Positions 9,101 to 18,473 of a DNA stretch of 64,000 bases are shown one piece after another. The notes under the pieces are model-generated. The model was not told the DNA's origin. It was given only the letters and a program-made list of their open reading frames with translations, and searched no databases. The DNA lies in the NCBI GenBank assembly GCA_029261165.1, contig JAJDBV010000028.1, positions 1 through 64,000 on the forward strand, given 5' to 3'. Both the position numbers and the translations under genes were made by a program. The stretch comes from Nitrospirota bacterium. GTDB lineage: Bacteria; Nitrospirota; Nitrospiria; SBBL01; JAADHI01. How positions within the stretch are numbered: position 1 is the stretch's first letter; each line of letters begins with the position of its first letter.

Positions 9101-9581
9101 CAAGGGCAAGCAACGTGGCAATGTCCCGGTCGGCGCGGCGAAATGCATGAAGACCGTCCCTGGCCACGCCGACGGCTACCCCGAAGCATTCGAGTACAAC
9201 GACGCGACCCGAACGCTCCACGTGGGCGAGGGCGAGTTCGCGCCCGTCGCGCCGGAGGTCTTCGCCTTCGAGGTCTCGGGCCTCAAGGTCGTGCATTCGT
9301 GGCTCAAGTACCGCATGAAGAAAGGCGCGGGCAAGAAGTCGTCACCCCTCGACGATATCCGCCCCGAACGCTGGACCAGCCAGTTCACGACCGAACTGCT
9401 CGATCTCCTCAGGGTACTGGAAGCGACCATCGAGGGCTATCCCGAACAGGCGAAACTACTGGAAGCAGTCGTCGAGGGCGAATGCTTCCAAGCAGATGGA
9501 CTACCAGATGTTCCACACTGGATGCGCAAGCCACCGACCGACCGCGGAGGCGACCTGTTCGATGGGCTGGATGACAGCTAA
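6186..9581 (+). CDS. Type ISP-like restriction-modification enzyme (no helicase)
   Basis: A 1131-aa single-chain restriction-modification protein. The N-terminus carries a PD-(D/E)xK nuclease signature: RPDYAIH (D69) followed by YVELKAPG (E83, K85). An N6-adenine methyltransferase core follows, with motif I LDPAAGTGTYL near residue 368 and motif IV NPPY near residue 489. The C-terminal ~400 residues fit an ISP-type target-recognition region. Classic type ISP enzymes of about 1550-1600 aa have an SF2 helicase between nuclease and methyltransferase; none is present here, so it is better described as a shortened ISP/type IIG-like enzyme. It is markedly GC-rich relative to both flanks, with an attC-like sequence at each end, so it was probably acquired on its own. 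Confidence 0.85.
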   Translation: MNRSTLIHSALQDFAAAVTSKMTQLTAGEPEDQVRGPFENFIGGVATALGWNVVCTGETPLPGRLGRPDYAIHLNQLLAGYVELKAPGVGATASRFKGHNRDQFKRFSAIPNILYTDGNEWALYRGGELVDKVVRLSGDVAADGKKVATPQNAHAVERLLRVFLSWQPFIPTDRKGKIDLKGFADLIAPLCRMLREDVTDALKDPASPLVQLAKDWRQLLFPDAPDQQFADAYAQTVAFALLLGRSEGADPLTLDSAEAALAAQHNLLSRALQVLTDPSARAEIAASLDLLLRVIAVVPPATLTGPEDPWLYFYEDFLAAYDPKLRKDAGAYYTPVEVVRAQVRLIDDLLVNRLNKPLGFADPGVVTLDPAAGTGTYLLGVIEHALGRIEAEQGAGAVAGQATALANNLYGFELMVGPYAVSELRVSRALLDRGAALPKDGTHVYLTDTLESPHAKPPQLPLFLKPIAEQHTKALKVKSNVPVIVCLGNPPYDRHGAVDSENEHNLSRYGGWVRFDDPLADDTKKDKRGKQRKLKTAQARLAERQRRSILRSFIDPATAAGHGVHVKNLYNLYVYFWRWSLWKVFEHKTAHGPGVVSFISASSYLDGDAFCGMREHMRRQCDEVWILDLGGEGRGTRQTDNVFAIQTPVAIAVAVRTKKAKKDKPAEVHYARIEGSRNAKLAKLDAIADLSKVNWRICHGDWQAPFRPEGKGGYFGWPLLTDLMPWQPTGVMAGRTWVIAPTHEYLQERWRRLISVSANERATLFIENATGRKITDKALALRPPRNRLPDIRSLPKNAPSPSIEPFGFRFLDRQLIVSDGRLIDRPCPDLWACISASQIFLSSLLNHPLGSGPALTAFADIPDKHAFRGSYGGKNVFPLYRNAGASEANILPGLLEFLSVTYYKRKKVTQDDFVAYVYGVLAQPDFTARFLKELETRELRVPITKDAALFEQVRDAGARLLWLHTYGERFVPKGKQRGNVPVGAAKCMKTVPGHADGYPEAFEYNDATRTLHVGEGEFAPVAPEVFAFEVSGLKVVHSWLKYRMKKGAGKKSSPLDDIRPERWTSQFTTELLDLLRVLEATIEGYPEQAKLLEAVVEGECFQADGLPDVPHWMRKPPTDRGGDLFDGLDDS

Positions 9582-9648
9582 CAAGGCAAATCCACTCGGA
9601 CAGCAATTCTGCTGCGCTCCATTTCCGCCGGGAGCTCCGACGTTACAA
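9576..9648 (+). repeat. attC-like site overlapping the restriction-modification stop
   Basis: AGCTAACAAGG begins at the stop codon of the restriction-modification gene and the site ends in CGACGTTAC. Between them CAGCA-ATTC-TGCTG (about 9601-9614) forms a hairpin, and CTCGGA/CTCCGA-type blocks lie in the arms. The layout resembles gammaproteobacterial-style attC sites. It is longer and less symmetrical than the copy at 6079. Confidence 0.4.
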
Positions 9649-9663
9649 TCCCTTGAACGCAGG

Positions 9664-9720
9664 AGTCGGGTAGGGGAGGCGCAAAAAAAGATGCCTATTA
9701 GGACGGGTAGGATAATGTTT
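9664..9720. repeat. R57 boundary repeat, copy 2
   Basis: AGTCGGGTAGGGGAGGCGC, A-run, then GACGGGTAGGATAATGTTT. It is nearly identical to 4472-4530 apart from a few substitutions, and lies between the restriction-modification gene and the next accessory gene. Confidence 0.65.
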
Positions 9721-9775
9721 TGTGTTTTAAGAATACCCGGTTTCGACCCAAAGTGAACACTCATGTACTAAATAA

Positions 9776-10618
9776 ATGGTAATGAAAAAAATGGCAATGG
9801 AAAATTTATCTTCAGTGTTTATTGGTATAGTGGATATTTTAGGGCATAAAAAAGCCGAACAGCATATCGATCAATATGGTCCTCAAGCTGCTTCTGCCAA
9901 ACTTGGGGGAGTGTATAACACCTTGAATAAATATACGTTAGTTTACAATAATAATGATAATGGGGTTCGTTGGTTACAATATCTCGATGGTTACGTTTTC
10001 TATTCTGAAACAAACAATGTAGCGCACCTAGCTACAATGATCAAAGACGCGAGTAAACTAATCGCCCTATCCTTAATTGAATCAATACCGTTAAGAATTG
10101 CGATTACACAAGGTGATATTAAGATTATCAAATCAGATGAGGATGGTCTTTCAGTTACGGGTTCAGGGTGGACTGCGTTACAAAAATTAGAGAATTCCTT
10201 GGATTGGATGGGAGGCTGGTTGTATCTTCCCAGTTATGATAATCACCACCATCCAACGGTAACAAAGTTAATCAGTACGACACATCTCATTGTCCAGCAG
10301 AACTGTTGCTCGGAACCGACACAGAATTTTACAGCGCCGTTTAAAGGGAACAATACATATTCAGAAGAGAGAGCATGGTTCCTTAACTGGCATAAGGTTT
10401 TACATCAACAAAATCATGAAAACGAGAAGCTGATTAAGAATTGGTGGCTAAACTATACGCACGTTAATATTAATGGAAATCCAGATGTGCAACAAAAGCA
10501 AAAAAACACAATTGCGTTTGCACATTATTGCAACATTCTCTACCAGAGTGCCAACTTGATCTATCACTCCAAGGTAGTTCCTGATCTGAAAATAAGTGAA
10601 ATTAGTTCAAGTAATTAA
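9776..10618 (+). CDS. Cyclase-like (degenerate class III nucleotidyl cyclase?) protein
   Basis: 280 aa, no membrane segments. The order IGIVDILGH (about residues 17-25), YLDGYVFYSE (~69), RIAITQGDI (~107) and GSGWTALQKLE (~124) follows the class III nucleotidyl cyclase pattern (metal-binding Asp, FGD loop, I-x-G-x-G strand, substrate loop). The canonical residues are imperfect, so activity is not assured. Several in-frame ATGs (9776, 9782, 9791, 9797) lie close together without a clear ribosome-binding site. It stands alone between two R57 repeats and has no adjacent effector of the sort seen in Pycsar defence. An unrelated fold remains possible. Confidence 0.4.
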   Translation: MVMKKMAMENLSSVFIGIVDILGHKKAEQHIDQYGPQAASAKLGGVYNTLNKYTLVYNNNDNGVRWLQYLDGYVFYSETNNVAHLATMIKDASKLIALSLIESIPLRIAITQGDIKIIKSDEDGLSVTGSGWTALQKLENSLDWMGGWLYLPSYDNHHHPTVTKLISTTHLIVQQNCCSEPTQNFTAPFKGNNTYSEERAWFLNWHKVLHQQNHENEKLIKNWWLNYTHVNINGNPDVQQKQKNTIAFAHYCNILYQSANLIYHSKVVPDLKISEISSSN

Positions 10619-10734
10619 AACAATATTTTCTGATAAATTTAATGGCTGATTTTGGCCTATAGCTGTCATGGGGGCAACATTTGGGCCTCTGGCAATTCCA
10701 TTCGTTTTTTAATCAAAGGGGAAGATCACCTCGG

Positions 10735-10790
10735 AGTCGGGGAGGGGAGCCAGAAAAAAAGGCTATTGAGGCGGGTAGGATAATATTAGG
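10735..10790. repeat. R57 boundary repeat, copy 3
   Basis: AGTCGGGGAGGGGAGCC, A-run, then GCGGGTAGGATAATATTAGG. It is the most diverged of the three copies and closes the accessory block before the Rhs gene. Confidence 0.6.
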
Positions 10791-10854
10791 CTTATTCGCC
10801 AGAAAAGCGTGAAATGGTTCCAATAGTCCTGATTTTTCTTGTGTTTGTTGTGTC

Positions 10855-10892
10855 GATGGTCCATTTTCCAAAACATTTCTCTCTCACCGTAA
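10855..10892. repeat. Fragment of dispersed repeat A
   Basis: Matches the segment of copy 1 that reads CAATGGACACGATTTTCC through TCTCTCACCGTA, with a few substitutions. It is a ~38-bp remnant. The rest of 10619-11099 holds R57 copy 3 and a terminator; I see no gene there. Confidence 0.5.
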
Positions 10893-10929
10893 GAGCCAGC
10901 TTAAGATCCCACCTTAATGAATGAATCGA

Positions 10930-10960
10930 GGTACCTGACAGAACTGACAGGTACCTTTTT
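10930..10960 (+). terminator. Rho-independent terminator
   Basis: GGTACCTG (10930-10937) pairs with CAGGTACC (10948-10955) and is followed by TTTTT. It separates the accessory block from the Rhs gene. Confidence 0.75.
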
Positions 10961-11099
10961 GTGAGTTAGATGCTATAAGAGTGTTTCTTTTGGAGGTTCC
11001 CAGATTGTCTGCATCCACTTTTTATCAGGCTTATTGTGGTGAATTTGACATTCCGTAATGAAATAAGTAACGTTCAGCAATTGTGCTCAGGAGATTTCC

Positions 11100-14000
11100 A
11101 TGAGTAGTAAGTCGCCACAAGGGACAGTGAAGCAAACGAACAAGGTGTCCCGATCCTTGCGTCGCTCCTCTCTCATCCCAACCATTCTTCTAACATCGTT
11201 CATTACACTCCTCTTGATCATTACATCTTTTGCAACAGCACAAGCGGTGAGTCCTTCAAAGTTTGTTGTCCTGGGCGAAGAATCGGTTCGTATCAGAGAG
11301 GGGAGTTCCATCGCCAGTGGAGATATCGGTGCGAATCTCCCTAGTCCGGGACCACCTACAGGAGTAGGGCGGGTTGTCATCGACCGGGATGTGATCCTCC
11401 TTGACCCGACATCCCGTGTCATGGCCGATACTGTCGTGATAGATGGCGGGGCACAAGTCTATAACGTTCACTATAACGACCTGGTCTCCGATGGCGTGAT
11501 CTTAGGATCACAGATTACCCCGCTTTCCCTCCCACTGACAACCCTCCCGAGCATCCCTGTTTTTACAGAGGGCATCCCGGACATAGAAGTCCCCGATGAC
11601 AGCAGCCTCACGCTCGGAGCCGGAAGTTACGATTCCTTTACAGTCCGTTCGGGGGCGAGTGTCACCTTCACGGGTGGGATCTACAACTTTAAATCGTGGA
11701 ATATCCATAAAGGAGCAAGCCTCAGCTTCAATGCGCCAACCGAGATCCGAATCAAAGAGAAGCTTGAAGTAAAAGAAGGTGCCTCCATAGGGCCATCCCC
11801 AAGCAGTCCGGGCATCACGGGTGCCGATATCAAGATCATCATCACCGGGATCAACGGCCTTCTCGGGGGGGTTAATGAAATCCCTCAAGCCGCTTCCTTC
11901 GAGCGGATGGGATCTCTCCAGGCTAATGTCTATGTGCCCAACGGGACCTTGCTGATCGGGGACAGTTCGGTGATCACTGGGGCCTTCCTGGGTAAATGGG
12001 TTGATATCGGGAGATCCGTCTCACTGACCCATGAGGCGGCACGTTTTACCGGTCCAATGACCACCCCTCGTTCAGCCCACACTGCCACATTACTTCCTGA
12101 CGCTGGCATCCTGATCACCGGGGGTAAAAACGGGACCCTCCCTCTGGTCACCGCCGAACGCCTTGATCCGACGACCCTCACCTTTGGTCCGCTCACAGGC
12201 AACCTGGCAGCGGCACGCTCAGGTCACACTGCATCCGCTCTGGCCGATCAAACACACCTCCTCATTGCTGGAGAGAAAAGCGGGGGTACCCTGACCCTCT
12301 CAGAGCTCTTCCACCCGGGAACAGGCTTATTCTCTAACGTCATGGATACGCTTCGCATCCCCCGCGCCGGCCAGACTGCGACTGTTCTTTTGGATGGACG
12401 GGTCCTGATCATCGGAGGCCAGGAGACCGTCACGACCGATTCCTCAGAAGTCTTTGACGCCCAGAGCGTGATAATATTCAAACCCTCATTTGATCCGACT
12501 GAAGGGAGCTTCATCCTTTTGCCGAATCTCCTCTCCACACCACGTCGGAACCACACGGCGACACTCATGCCGGATGGAAGCGTCTTGATCATCGGAGGAG
12601 AGAACGACCTTGGATTGCTCGGCTCCGCCGAGCGCTTTGATCCAACAACAGAAACCTTTACGCCCTTAACGGCGTTAATGACCACCCCCAGAGCAGGCCA
12701 CACGGCAAACCTGCTGCCCGACGGACGTGTCCTGCTCTTAGGGGGAAGGGGGACAGCAGGCTTCCTGGACACTGCCGAGATATTTGATCCTGTTACCGGG
12801 ACCTTTTCCCCGACCACACCCGGTCTAATCATCCCGAGTGCCGAGCATACCGCGACACTCCTACCCTTTGGCGAGATCCTGATCACCGGAGGGGAGAACA
12901 GCACAGGCACGCTCTCCGCGACAAGCCTTTATGATCCCAAGTTGGTGGATACAACCCTACCCGCGGTAGCGGCACTCAGTCTCTCTGCCGGGGCAACCGA
13001 TGTTGATCTAACCGAAGTGATCGGGCTCCGATTCTCGGAGCCGGTGGATATCACAACACTGACGGGCGTCAACGTCTCTCTCTCAGGGGGTGGATCTCCA
13101 GCAAATGCCACCATAAGTGGCAGCGAAGAAGGCCTACTCGCCTTTATCGTCCCAACGACAAAACTAACTGCCGGGACTGTCTATACCTTGTCTCTTTCCC
13201 CGGCCATCACCGATACGTCAGGAAATTCCCTTGCACCGTTCTCTTCGACTTTCACGACCGTAAACGCCCCGGTCATCGCAACGGTCACGCCCGGTCATGG
13301 ACCGATCGGACAGGCCGTCACAATCACCGGCCAGAACTTTGACCCCTCGGCCCCGACATTGAATGTTGTTTCTTTTGAGGGGATCAATGCCTTGGTGACC
13401 TTGGCCACCGCAACGCTGCTGGAGGTCTCTGTCCCCTCCGGTGTCCCAACTGGGGTGGGAACGTTGACGGTAAAGACACGAGGCGGAACGGCGAGCATTC
13501 CTTTCACTATTGATAGCACGGCCCCCGTTCTGACCTCTCTTTCGCCGGTATCAGTCCCGGCGGGGAGTGCCGCCTTTACCCTGACACTTAACGGTAGTAA
13601 TTTCTTTGCAACCTCGACAGTTCAATTCGGGGCAACGACGCTTACATCAACCTTCATTAGTAACAGCCAGTTACAAGCCAGCATTCCGGCTTCGGCTATC
13701 GCATCTCCCGGAACAGTCCAGGTCACCGTGGTCAATCCGGCCCCGAACGGGGGGACCTCCAACGCGCTTGCTTTCGAAGTGATTGGCCCAGTCATTCAAA
13801 GCGTGACCCCCACAAGCGGTCCCGTCGGGACGCCGGTCACGATCACCGGACTGAACTTCGACCCAACCGCCTCTAATAATAATCTTTCCTTCAATGGTAC
13901 ATCAGCCATCATTACCTCGGCCACGACCACAGAGATCAAGACGACGGTCCCGTTAGGGGCGAGCACCGGTCCAATCTCACTCACCACACCAACCGGGACG

Positions 14001-17000
14001 GCAAGCGGCGGTACCTTTACGGTGGTCTTATCCGCAGACTTCTCAATAACGGCGTCTCCATTGTCCATTGATGTTGCCCCAGGAGGCCAAATTGCCATCC
14101 AGGTCCTCCTTTCTGGAGCGGGAGTTTCCCCTTATTCCGGCCTCGTCGGCTTGACCGTCGGGACCTTGCCCACGGGAGTCACCTCCTTTTTCTCGCCCTC
14201 AATCGGACAAACCGGCCAGGCATCGTTTCTCAACATCTTCACGCCCACAACCTTGGCGGCAGGTGCGTATCCGATAACAATACAAGCACAGGGCAATATC
14301 GACGGCCAGGCGATCACGCGTGTCGCAAATATCACCCTCAATGTCCTTCCTCCGGGAACAACCACCCTTTCGGGCCAGATACTGGCCTCCGAAACGGGCG
14401 ACCCTCTTGCAAATATTCTTGTGAAGACTGGCGGAACTACTGTCACGACCGATAGCGCGGGGAACTTTTTCTTTTCAAATATTTCGACAGGAACGCAGCT
14501 CCTGCTTATCGACGGCACCCCGGCGGGGACGGCTGTAGCTTCTTACCCGATTGATCTACCAGTCCAGGTAGATATCGTTGCAGGAACCAGTAATGTCCTT
14601 TCCTATCCAGTGTATCTGCATGAAGTGAATACAAAAAACTTCACCTTGCTGGATACAAGCCTGGGAGATGTGATTGTCTCCGATCCGGACATTCCTCTCT
14701 TTGAGCTCACCATTCCTCAGGGCACACAGATTATCGGGTGGGACGGGCTTCCGAATACAAAAATGTCGATTAAACGAGTTCCAATTGATCGGCTCCCACT
14801 CCCGCCGGTTTCTGGAGTCGCAACGACTAAAAGCGTCTACATGTTCCACTTTTTCAAAGCCGGGGGCGGGACGCCGACGGTCCCCATCCCCGTAAAATAC
14901 CCGAATGATGCTGGACTCGTACCCGGCACAAGTGTCGATCTTTATTATTATGATGAAGAACCCTTTGCCGATCCGACTTCACACCAGTGGAAAAAATTCG
15001 GGACGGGGACGGTTTCTTCCGATGCTCGCCAAATCGTGTCCGATCCCGGCGTCGGAATTCCAAAATTTTGCTGCGGCGGCGTCTTTGCAACCTGGGTAAT
15101 TGATGTCTTCAACGGTGACCCTACGCCCGACAATCCACCGAAAGGCGGCGATCCAGTTGATCTCTCTACAGGGACCTTCGGGCTCCAGAAAACGGACATG
15201 GTACTTCCGGGAATTTTCCCAACTCAATTGATCCGATATTATACCGCGCGAAACGAACCTCTGAATTCTCTCATACCGGGTCCCTTCGGTCCGGGAACAA
15301 ATCACAACTACAACCATCGACTAATTCCATTTGGAAACACAGATGAAGCCTTGCTCCTTCTCAAGGCTGATGATGGACGAGCGGTCTTTTCGATCAATCC
15401 GGATGGGACTTTCATAAACTTGACCACGCCATCGCTTAACGGGGTCGTCGTGAGTATTGGGGTGGGAGGTATTAGAACCCTCCGCTATAAAGACGGCAGG
15501 AAGTGGATTTTCTCCGACACGGGTTTCCTTATACGCGTTGAAGACCACATTGGGAATGGAGTGGATCTGATTCGCAACGATGGAATCTTAACAAAAATAG
15601 TCCAGCTGGGAGGCCGGGAAATCCTATTGGACTATGATAATTCATCACGCATTATAAGATTGACCGACCCCTTGGGGAGAGTGGTTCAATATACCTACGA
15701 TGGTACCGGGCTCTTAAATGCTGTAATCGATCCTGAGGGCGGGATAACCCGCTATACTTATGATGGAATAAAACGAATGACAACCATCACAGATGCCCGA
15801 GGGATACTCTTTTTGACCAATGAGTATGACAATAATGATCGGGTCATACGCCAGACCAATGCCGAAGGCGGTGTCTTTCAATTCTTCTATTTCGGGCCTG
15901 ATGGTCGTGCGCTACTTGATGTACCAGAAGTTATTTGGCTTCCGTTTAGAAACCCATTTTGCGGCCCCACAGAGGTGATTGATGCAGCAACGGCGATCCC
16001 ACCGGGAAGGCCCTGTGTCATTCGAAAAATTTGGCCCGGCCCAGCGGACAGTCTGGTTACACAGACCATTGTGATCGATCCGAAAGGAACCCCAAGCTCG
16101 TACCGCTTCACTACGGCGGGGTATCCAAGCGAAATCACAGACGCCTCAGGACGAACGACCCAATTTGAGCGGGCGAATGGAACGAATCAACTTATTTCTA
16201 CGACAGATCATTTGGATCGAAAGACAAGCTTTACCTATGATGCGTTTAATAACCTCCTGACCTCGACCGATCCCGAAGGCAATACAACCACCTTTACCTA
16301 TGAACCTAATTTTAATAAAGTTACGACCATTACGGATGCCCTGGCACAGGTGACGTCTTTTACCTACGATTTACAAGGAAATCTCCTGAGGACCACTGAT
16401 CCCTCCGGGGCGGTGACCACAATGACCTACAATGCCAAGGGTCAACCCATCACGGTTACCGATCCTCTAGCGAATATGACCCGCTTTAGTTACGATTCTT
16501 TTGGGGATCTCATCACGACCACAGACCCCCTCGGCAATATCACCTCCCGGGTTTACGATGCCGTCTCTCGACTTTTGGCGGTGACCGATCCGAGAGGAGA
16601 AAGCACCGGATTTATCTACGATAACCTCAATCGGGTCACCACAATAAACGATCCCGGAAACAATGCCACCCAGTTTACGTATGACCCTAATGGCAATCTC
16701 TTAACGGTTTCAGATGCGAATAACAATACAACGACTTATACCTATGACCTGCAAGACCGTCTGGACACAAGGACCGATCCATTATTAAGAAGTGAAACGT
16801 ACGCCTACGACCTCAACGGTAACCTGACAACCTTTACAGATCGGAAGGGACAGGTCACGATCTTTGCCTCCGATCCGCTTGATCGGAGAGTTAGAGCAGA
16901 CTATGCCGATGTGGCACAAACCGGGTTTGTCTACGATACAGCAGGCAGGCTGGATGAGATCATAGAAGGGACATCGACGATTAAATTTACCTACGACAAT

Positions 17001-18443
17001 CTGGATCGGCTGGCCTCGGAGCTCACGTCGCAAGGGGTGTTGTCCTATACCTATGATGCCCTGGGAAGAAGAACCTCCATGGCGGTGAATGGTGGTCTGC
17101 CTGTGAATTATCAGTACGATCTTAACTCCCGCCTGACACAGGTGGCACAGGGGTCACAGATTGTAGGTCTGGGATATGATGTTTCTGGAAGAAGAACCAG
17201 TCTGAGTTATCCAAACGGGACCAGTACGAGTTATGCCTATGACGCGGCCAGTCGAATCACTAATATTACCCATAAGGCAGGAGTAACCCCATTTGAGCGT
17301 TTGACCTATACCTATGATGCGGCGGGCAACCGGACAAGTCTGGATCGGACGAATGGCTCCGCCATCTTATTGCCAGATGCAGTTCAAGCTGCTTATGACG
17401 CTGCGAATGAACAGATCAGGCTTAATAGTACCACACCGAATTTGAATTATGATGCGAATGGAAATTTGCTTTCTCAGACCGATGCGAGCGGGACGACGAA
17501 CTATACTTGGGATGCGCGGAATCGACTGATGGGCATCACCGGGCCGACGACAACGGCCAGCTTTGTTTATGATGCCCTGGGGCGAAGGACGAGTAAAACC
17601 ATCAACGGCGTTAAGACCGATTATCAGTATGATGGGAATGACATTGTTTCTGAGATCGGCGGCGGGGCGGTTGGGGCAAGTTATATAAGATCTTTGAATA
17701 TTGATGAGCCGTTTGTGCGGCAGTCGAGTGGGAATGAATATTATCATGTGGATGCTTTGGGGAGTACGCTGGATCTGACAGATCAGAGTGGTGCTGTTGT
17801 AACGACCTATGAGTATGAAGCATTCGGGAAGACCACGATAAATGGGACCTCATTAAATCCGTTTCAGTATACGGGAAGAGAAAATGATGGTACGGGGCTG
17901 TACTATTATAGGGCTAGGTATCATAGTGGCTTGCTACAAAGATTTATTAGTCAAGATCTAATTTGGTTTGGCGATTTTAATCTTTATGCGTATGTAAAGA
18001 ATCAACCCATCAGATATTTTGATCCATTTGGGTTGGCATATTTTGCAAAGAGACCCTTAAATCCCCTTTTTCTTATGATCAACAGTCCACTGCTTGATTT
18101 GTTAAATCTAGAAGCAAGTCATGAGCAGCTAATATTTGAGGATGGAGAACTGCCTAGCAGTAAAGGACAGCCTAGCAATTTAGGATTTTTCCTGGATGGT
18201 GTGGGCGAAGATCCACATTTTGGGGAATATCAAGATAAATATAAAAAAGTAGGTCGTAAGTATGATGATGCTTTGATGCGTAAGGTTGTTAAAGAAGTAG
18301 AGCCAAAAACTTACTGTGTCGTAAGGAATAATTGTCAAGATTGGGCAGATAAAGTTCGCGAAAAATACAAAGAATTGGAGAATAAGAAAAACCGACGTCT
18401 TTGTTTAAATTTTGGCGGCCGCAAATCTAAGCTTTGTTCATGA
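11100..18443 (+). CDS. Giant secreted Rhs/YD-repeat protein with variable C-terminal tip
   Basis: 2447 aa. A basic leader plus hydrophobic helix (about residues 28-48, ending ATAQA) is a Sec signal. Then come a parallel-beta-like region (50-315), six or so kelch repeats (320-615, motif RxGHTATLLPDGxVLIxGG), a Big_5-type Ig domain (617-720), three IPT/TIG domains (722-977), a carboxypeptidase-regulatory-like domain (~1085-1165), a DUF6531-like entry (GDPVDLSTGTF, ~1347), YD repeats (1500-2180) and the Rhs core (YYYRARYHS ... YFDPFG, ~2250-2312). The last ~135 residues are unrelated to the shell and AT-richer: SHEQLIFEDG and NNCQDWADKV recall His/Cys permuted papain-like (NlpC/LRAT) folds. An AGGAG sequence precedes the ATG. 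It is likely a surface or polymorphic toxin; the tip activity is inferred. Confidence 0.85.
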   Translation: MSSKSPQGTVKQTNKVSRSLRRSSLIPTILLTSFITLLLIITSFATAQAVSPSKFVVLGEESVRIREGSSIASGDIGANLPSPGPPTGVGRVVIDRDVILLDPTSRVMADTVVIDGGAQVYNVHYNDLVSDGVILGSQITPLSLPLTTLPSIPVFTEGIPDIEVPDDSSLTLGAGSYDSFTVRSGASVTFTGGIYNFKSWNIHKGASLSFNAPTEIRIKEKLEVKEGASIGPSPSSPGITGADIKIIITGINGLLGGVNEIPQAASFERMGSLQANVYVPNGTLLIGDSSVITGAFLGKWVDIGRSVSLTHEAARFTGPMTTPRSAHTATLLPDAGILITGGKNGTLPLVTAERLDPTTLTFGPLTGNLAAARSGHTASALADQTHLLIAGEKSGGTLTLSELFHPGTGLFSNVMDTLRIPRAGQTATVLLDGRVLIIGGQETVTTDSSEVFDAQSVIIFKPSFDPTEGSFILLPNLLSTPRRNHTATLMPDGSVLIIGGENDLGLLGSAERFDPTTETFTPLTALMTTPRAGHTANLLPDGRVLLLGGRGTAGFLDTAEIFDPVTGTFSPTTPGLIIPSAEHTATLLPFGEILITGGENSTGTLSATSLYDPKLVDTTLPAVAALSLSAGATDVDLTEVIGLRFSEPVDITTLTGVNVSLSGGGSPANATISGSEEGLLAFIVPTTKLTAGTVYTLSLSPAITDTSGNSLAPFSSTFTTVNAPVIATVTPGHGPIGQAVTITGQNFDPSAPTLNVVSFEGINALVTLATATLLEVSVPSGVPTGVGTLTVKTRGGTASIPFTIDSTAPVLTSLSPVSVPAGSAAFTLTLNGSNFFATSTVQFGATTLTSTFISNSQLQASIPASAIASPGTVQVTVVNPAPNGGTSNALAFEVIGPVIQSVTPTSGPVGTPVTITGLNFDPTASNNNLSFNGTSAIITSATTTEIKTTVPLGASTGPISLTTPTGTASGGTFTVVLSADFSITASPLSIDVAPGGQIAIQVLLSGAGVSPYSGLVGLTVGTLPTGVTSFFSPSIGQTGQASFLNIFTPTTLAAGAYPITIQAQGNIDGQAITRVANITLNVLPPGTTTLSGQILASETGDPLANILVKTGGTTVTTDSAGNFFFSNISTGTQLLLIDGTPAGTAVASYPIDLPVQVDIVAGTSNVLSYPVYLHEVNTKNFTLLDTSLGDVIVSDPDIPLFELTIPQGTQIIGWDGLPNTKMSIKRVPIDRLPLPPVSGVATTKSVYMFHFFKAGGGTPTVPIPVKYPNDAGLVPGTSVDLYYYDEEPFADPTSHQWKKFGTGTVSSDARQIVSDPGVGIPKFCCGGVFATWVIDVFNGDPTPDNPPKGGDPVDLSTGTFGLQKTDMVLPGIFPTQLIRYYTARNEPLNSLIPGPFGPGTNHNYNHRLIPFGNTDEALLLLKADDGRAVFSINPDGTFINLTTPSLNGVVVSIGVGGIRTLRYKDGRKWIFSDTGFLIRVEDHIGNGVDLIRNDGILTKIVQLGGREILLDYDNSSRIIRLTDPLGRVVQYTYDGTGLLNAVIDPEGGITRYTYDGIKRMTTITDARGILFLTNEYDNNDRVIRQTNAEGGVFQFFYFGPDGRALLDVPEVIWLPFRNPFCGPTEVIDAATAIPPGRPCVIRKIWPGPADSLVTQTIVIDPKGTPSSYRFTTAGYPSEITDASGRTTQFERANGTNQLISTTDHLDRKTSFTYDAFNNLLTSTDPEGNTTTFTYEPNFNKVTTITDALAQVTSFTYDLQGNLLRTTDPSGAVTTMTYNAKGQPITVTDPLANMTRFSYDSFGDLITTTDPLGNITSRVYDAVSRLLAVTDPRGESTGFIYDNLNRVTTINDPGNNATQFTYDPNGNLLTVSDANNNTTTYTYDLQDRLDTRTDPLLRSETYAYDLNGNLTTFTDRKGQVTIFASDPLDRRVRADYADVAQTGFVYDTAGRLDEIIEGTSTIKFTYDNLDRLASELTSQGVLSYTYDALGRRTSMAVNGGLPVNYQYDLNSRLTQVAQGSQIVGLGYDVSGRRTSLSYPNGTSTSYAYDAASRITNITHKAGVTPFERLTYTYDAAGNRTSLDRTNGSAILLPDAVQAAYDAANEQIRLNSTTPNLNYDANGNLLSQTDASGTTNYTWDARNRLMGITGPTTTASFVYDALGRRTSKTINGVKTDYQYDGNDIVSEIGGGAVGASYIRSLNIDEPFVRQSSGNEYYHVDALGSTLDLTDQSGAVVTTYEYEAFGKTTINGTSLNPFQYTGRENDGTGLYYYRARYHSGLLQRFISQDLIWFGDFNLYAYVKNQPIRYFDPFGLAYFAKRPLNPLFLMINSPLLDLLNLEASHEQLIFEDGELPSSKGQPSNLGFFLDGVGEDPHFGEYQDKYKKVGRKYDDALMRKVVKEVEPKTYCVVRNNCQDWADKVREKYKELENKKNRRLCLNFGGRKSKLCS

Positions 18444-18473
18444 CTAAAAGATCTTTAACTAAGGGAAGTCAGA

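Noticed and set aside
6330-9574. Many long open frames on both strands inside the restriction-modification gene
   Set aside because: They are shadows of a GC-rich coding gene: no ribosome-binding sites, Arg/Ser/Pro-biased composition and no family patterns.
11045-11073. TTGACA before the Rhs gene as promoter
   Set aside because: At 17 bp the -10 would be TAACGT, a poor match. I could not support a full promoter.
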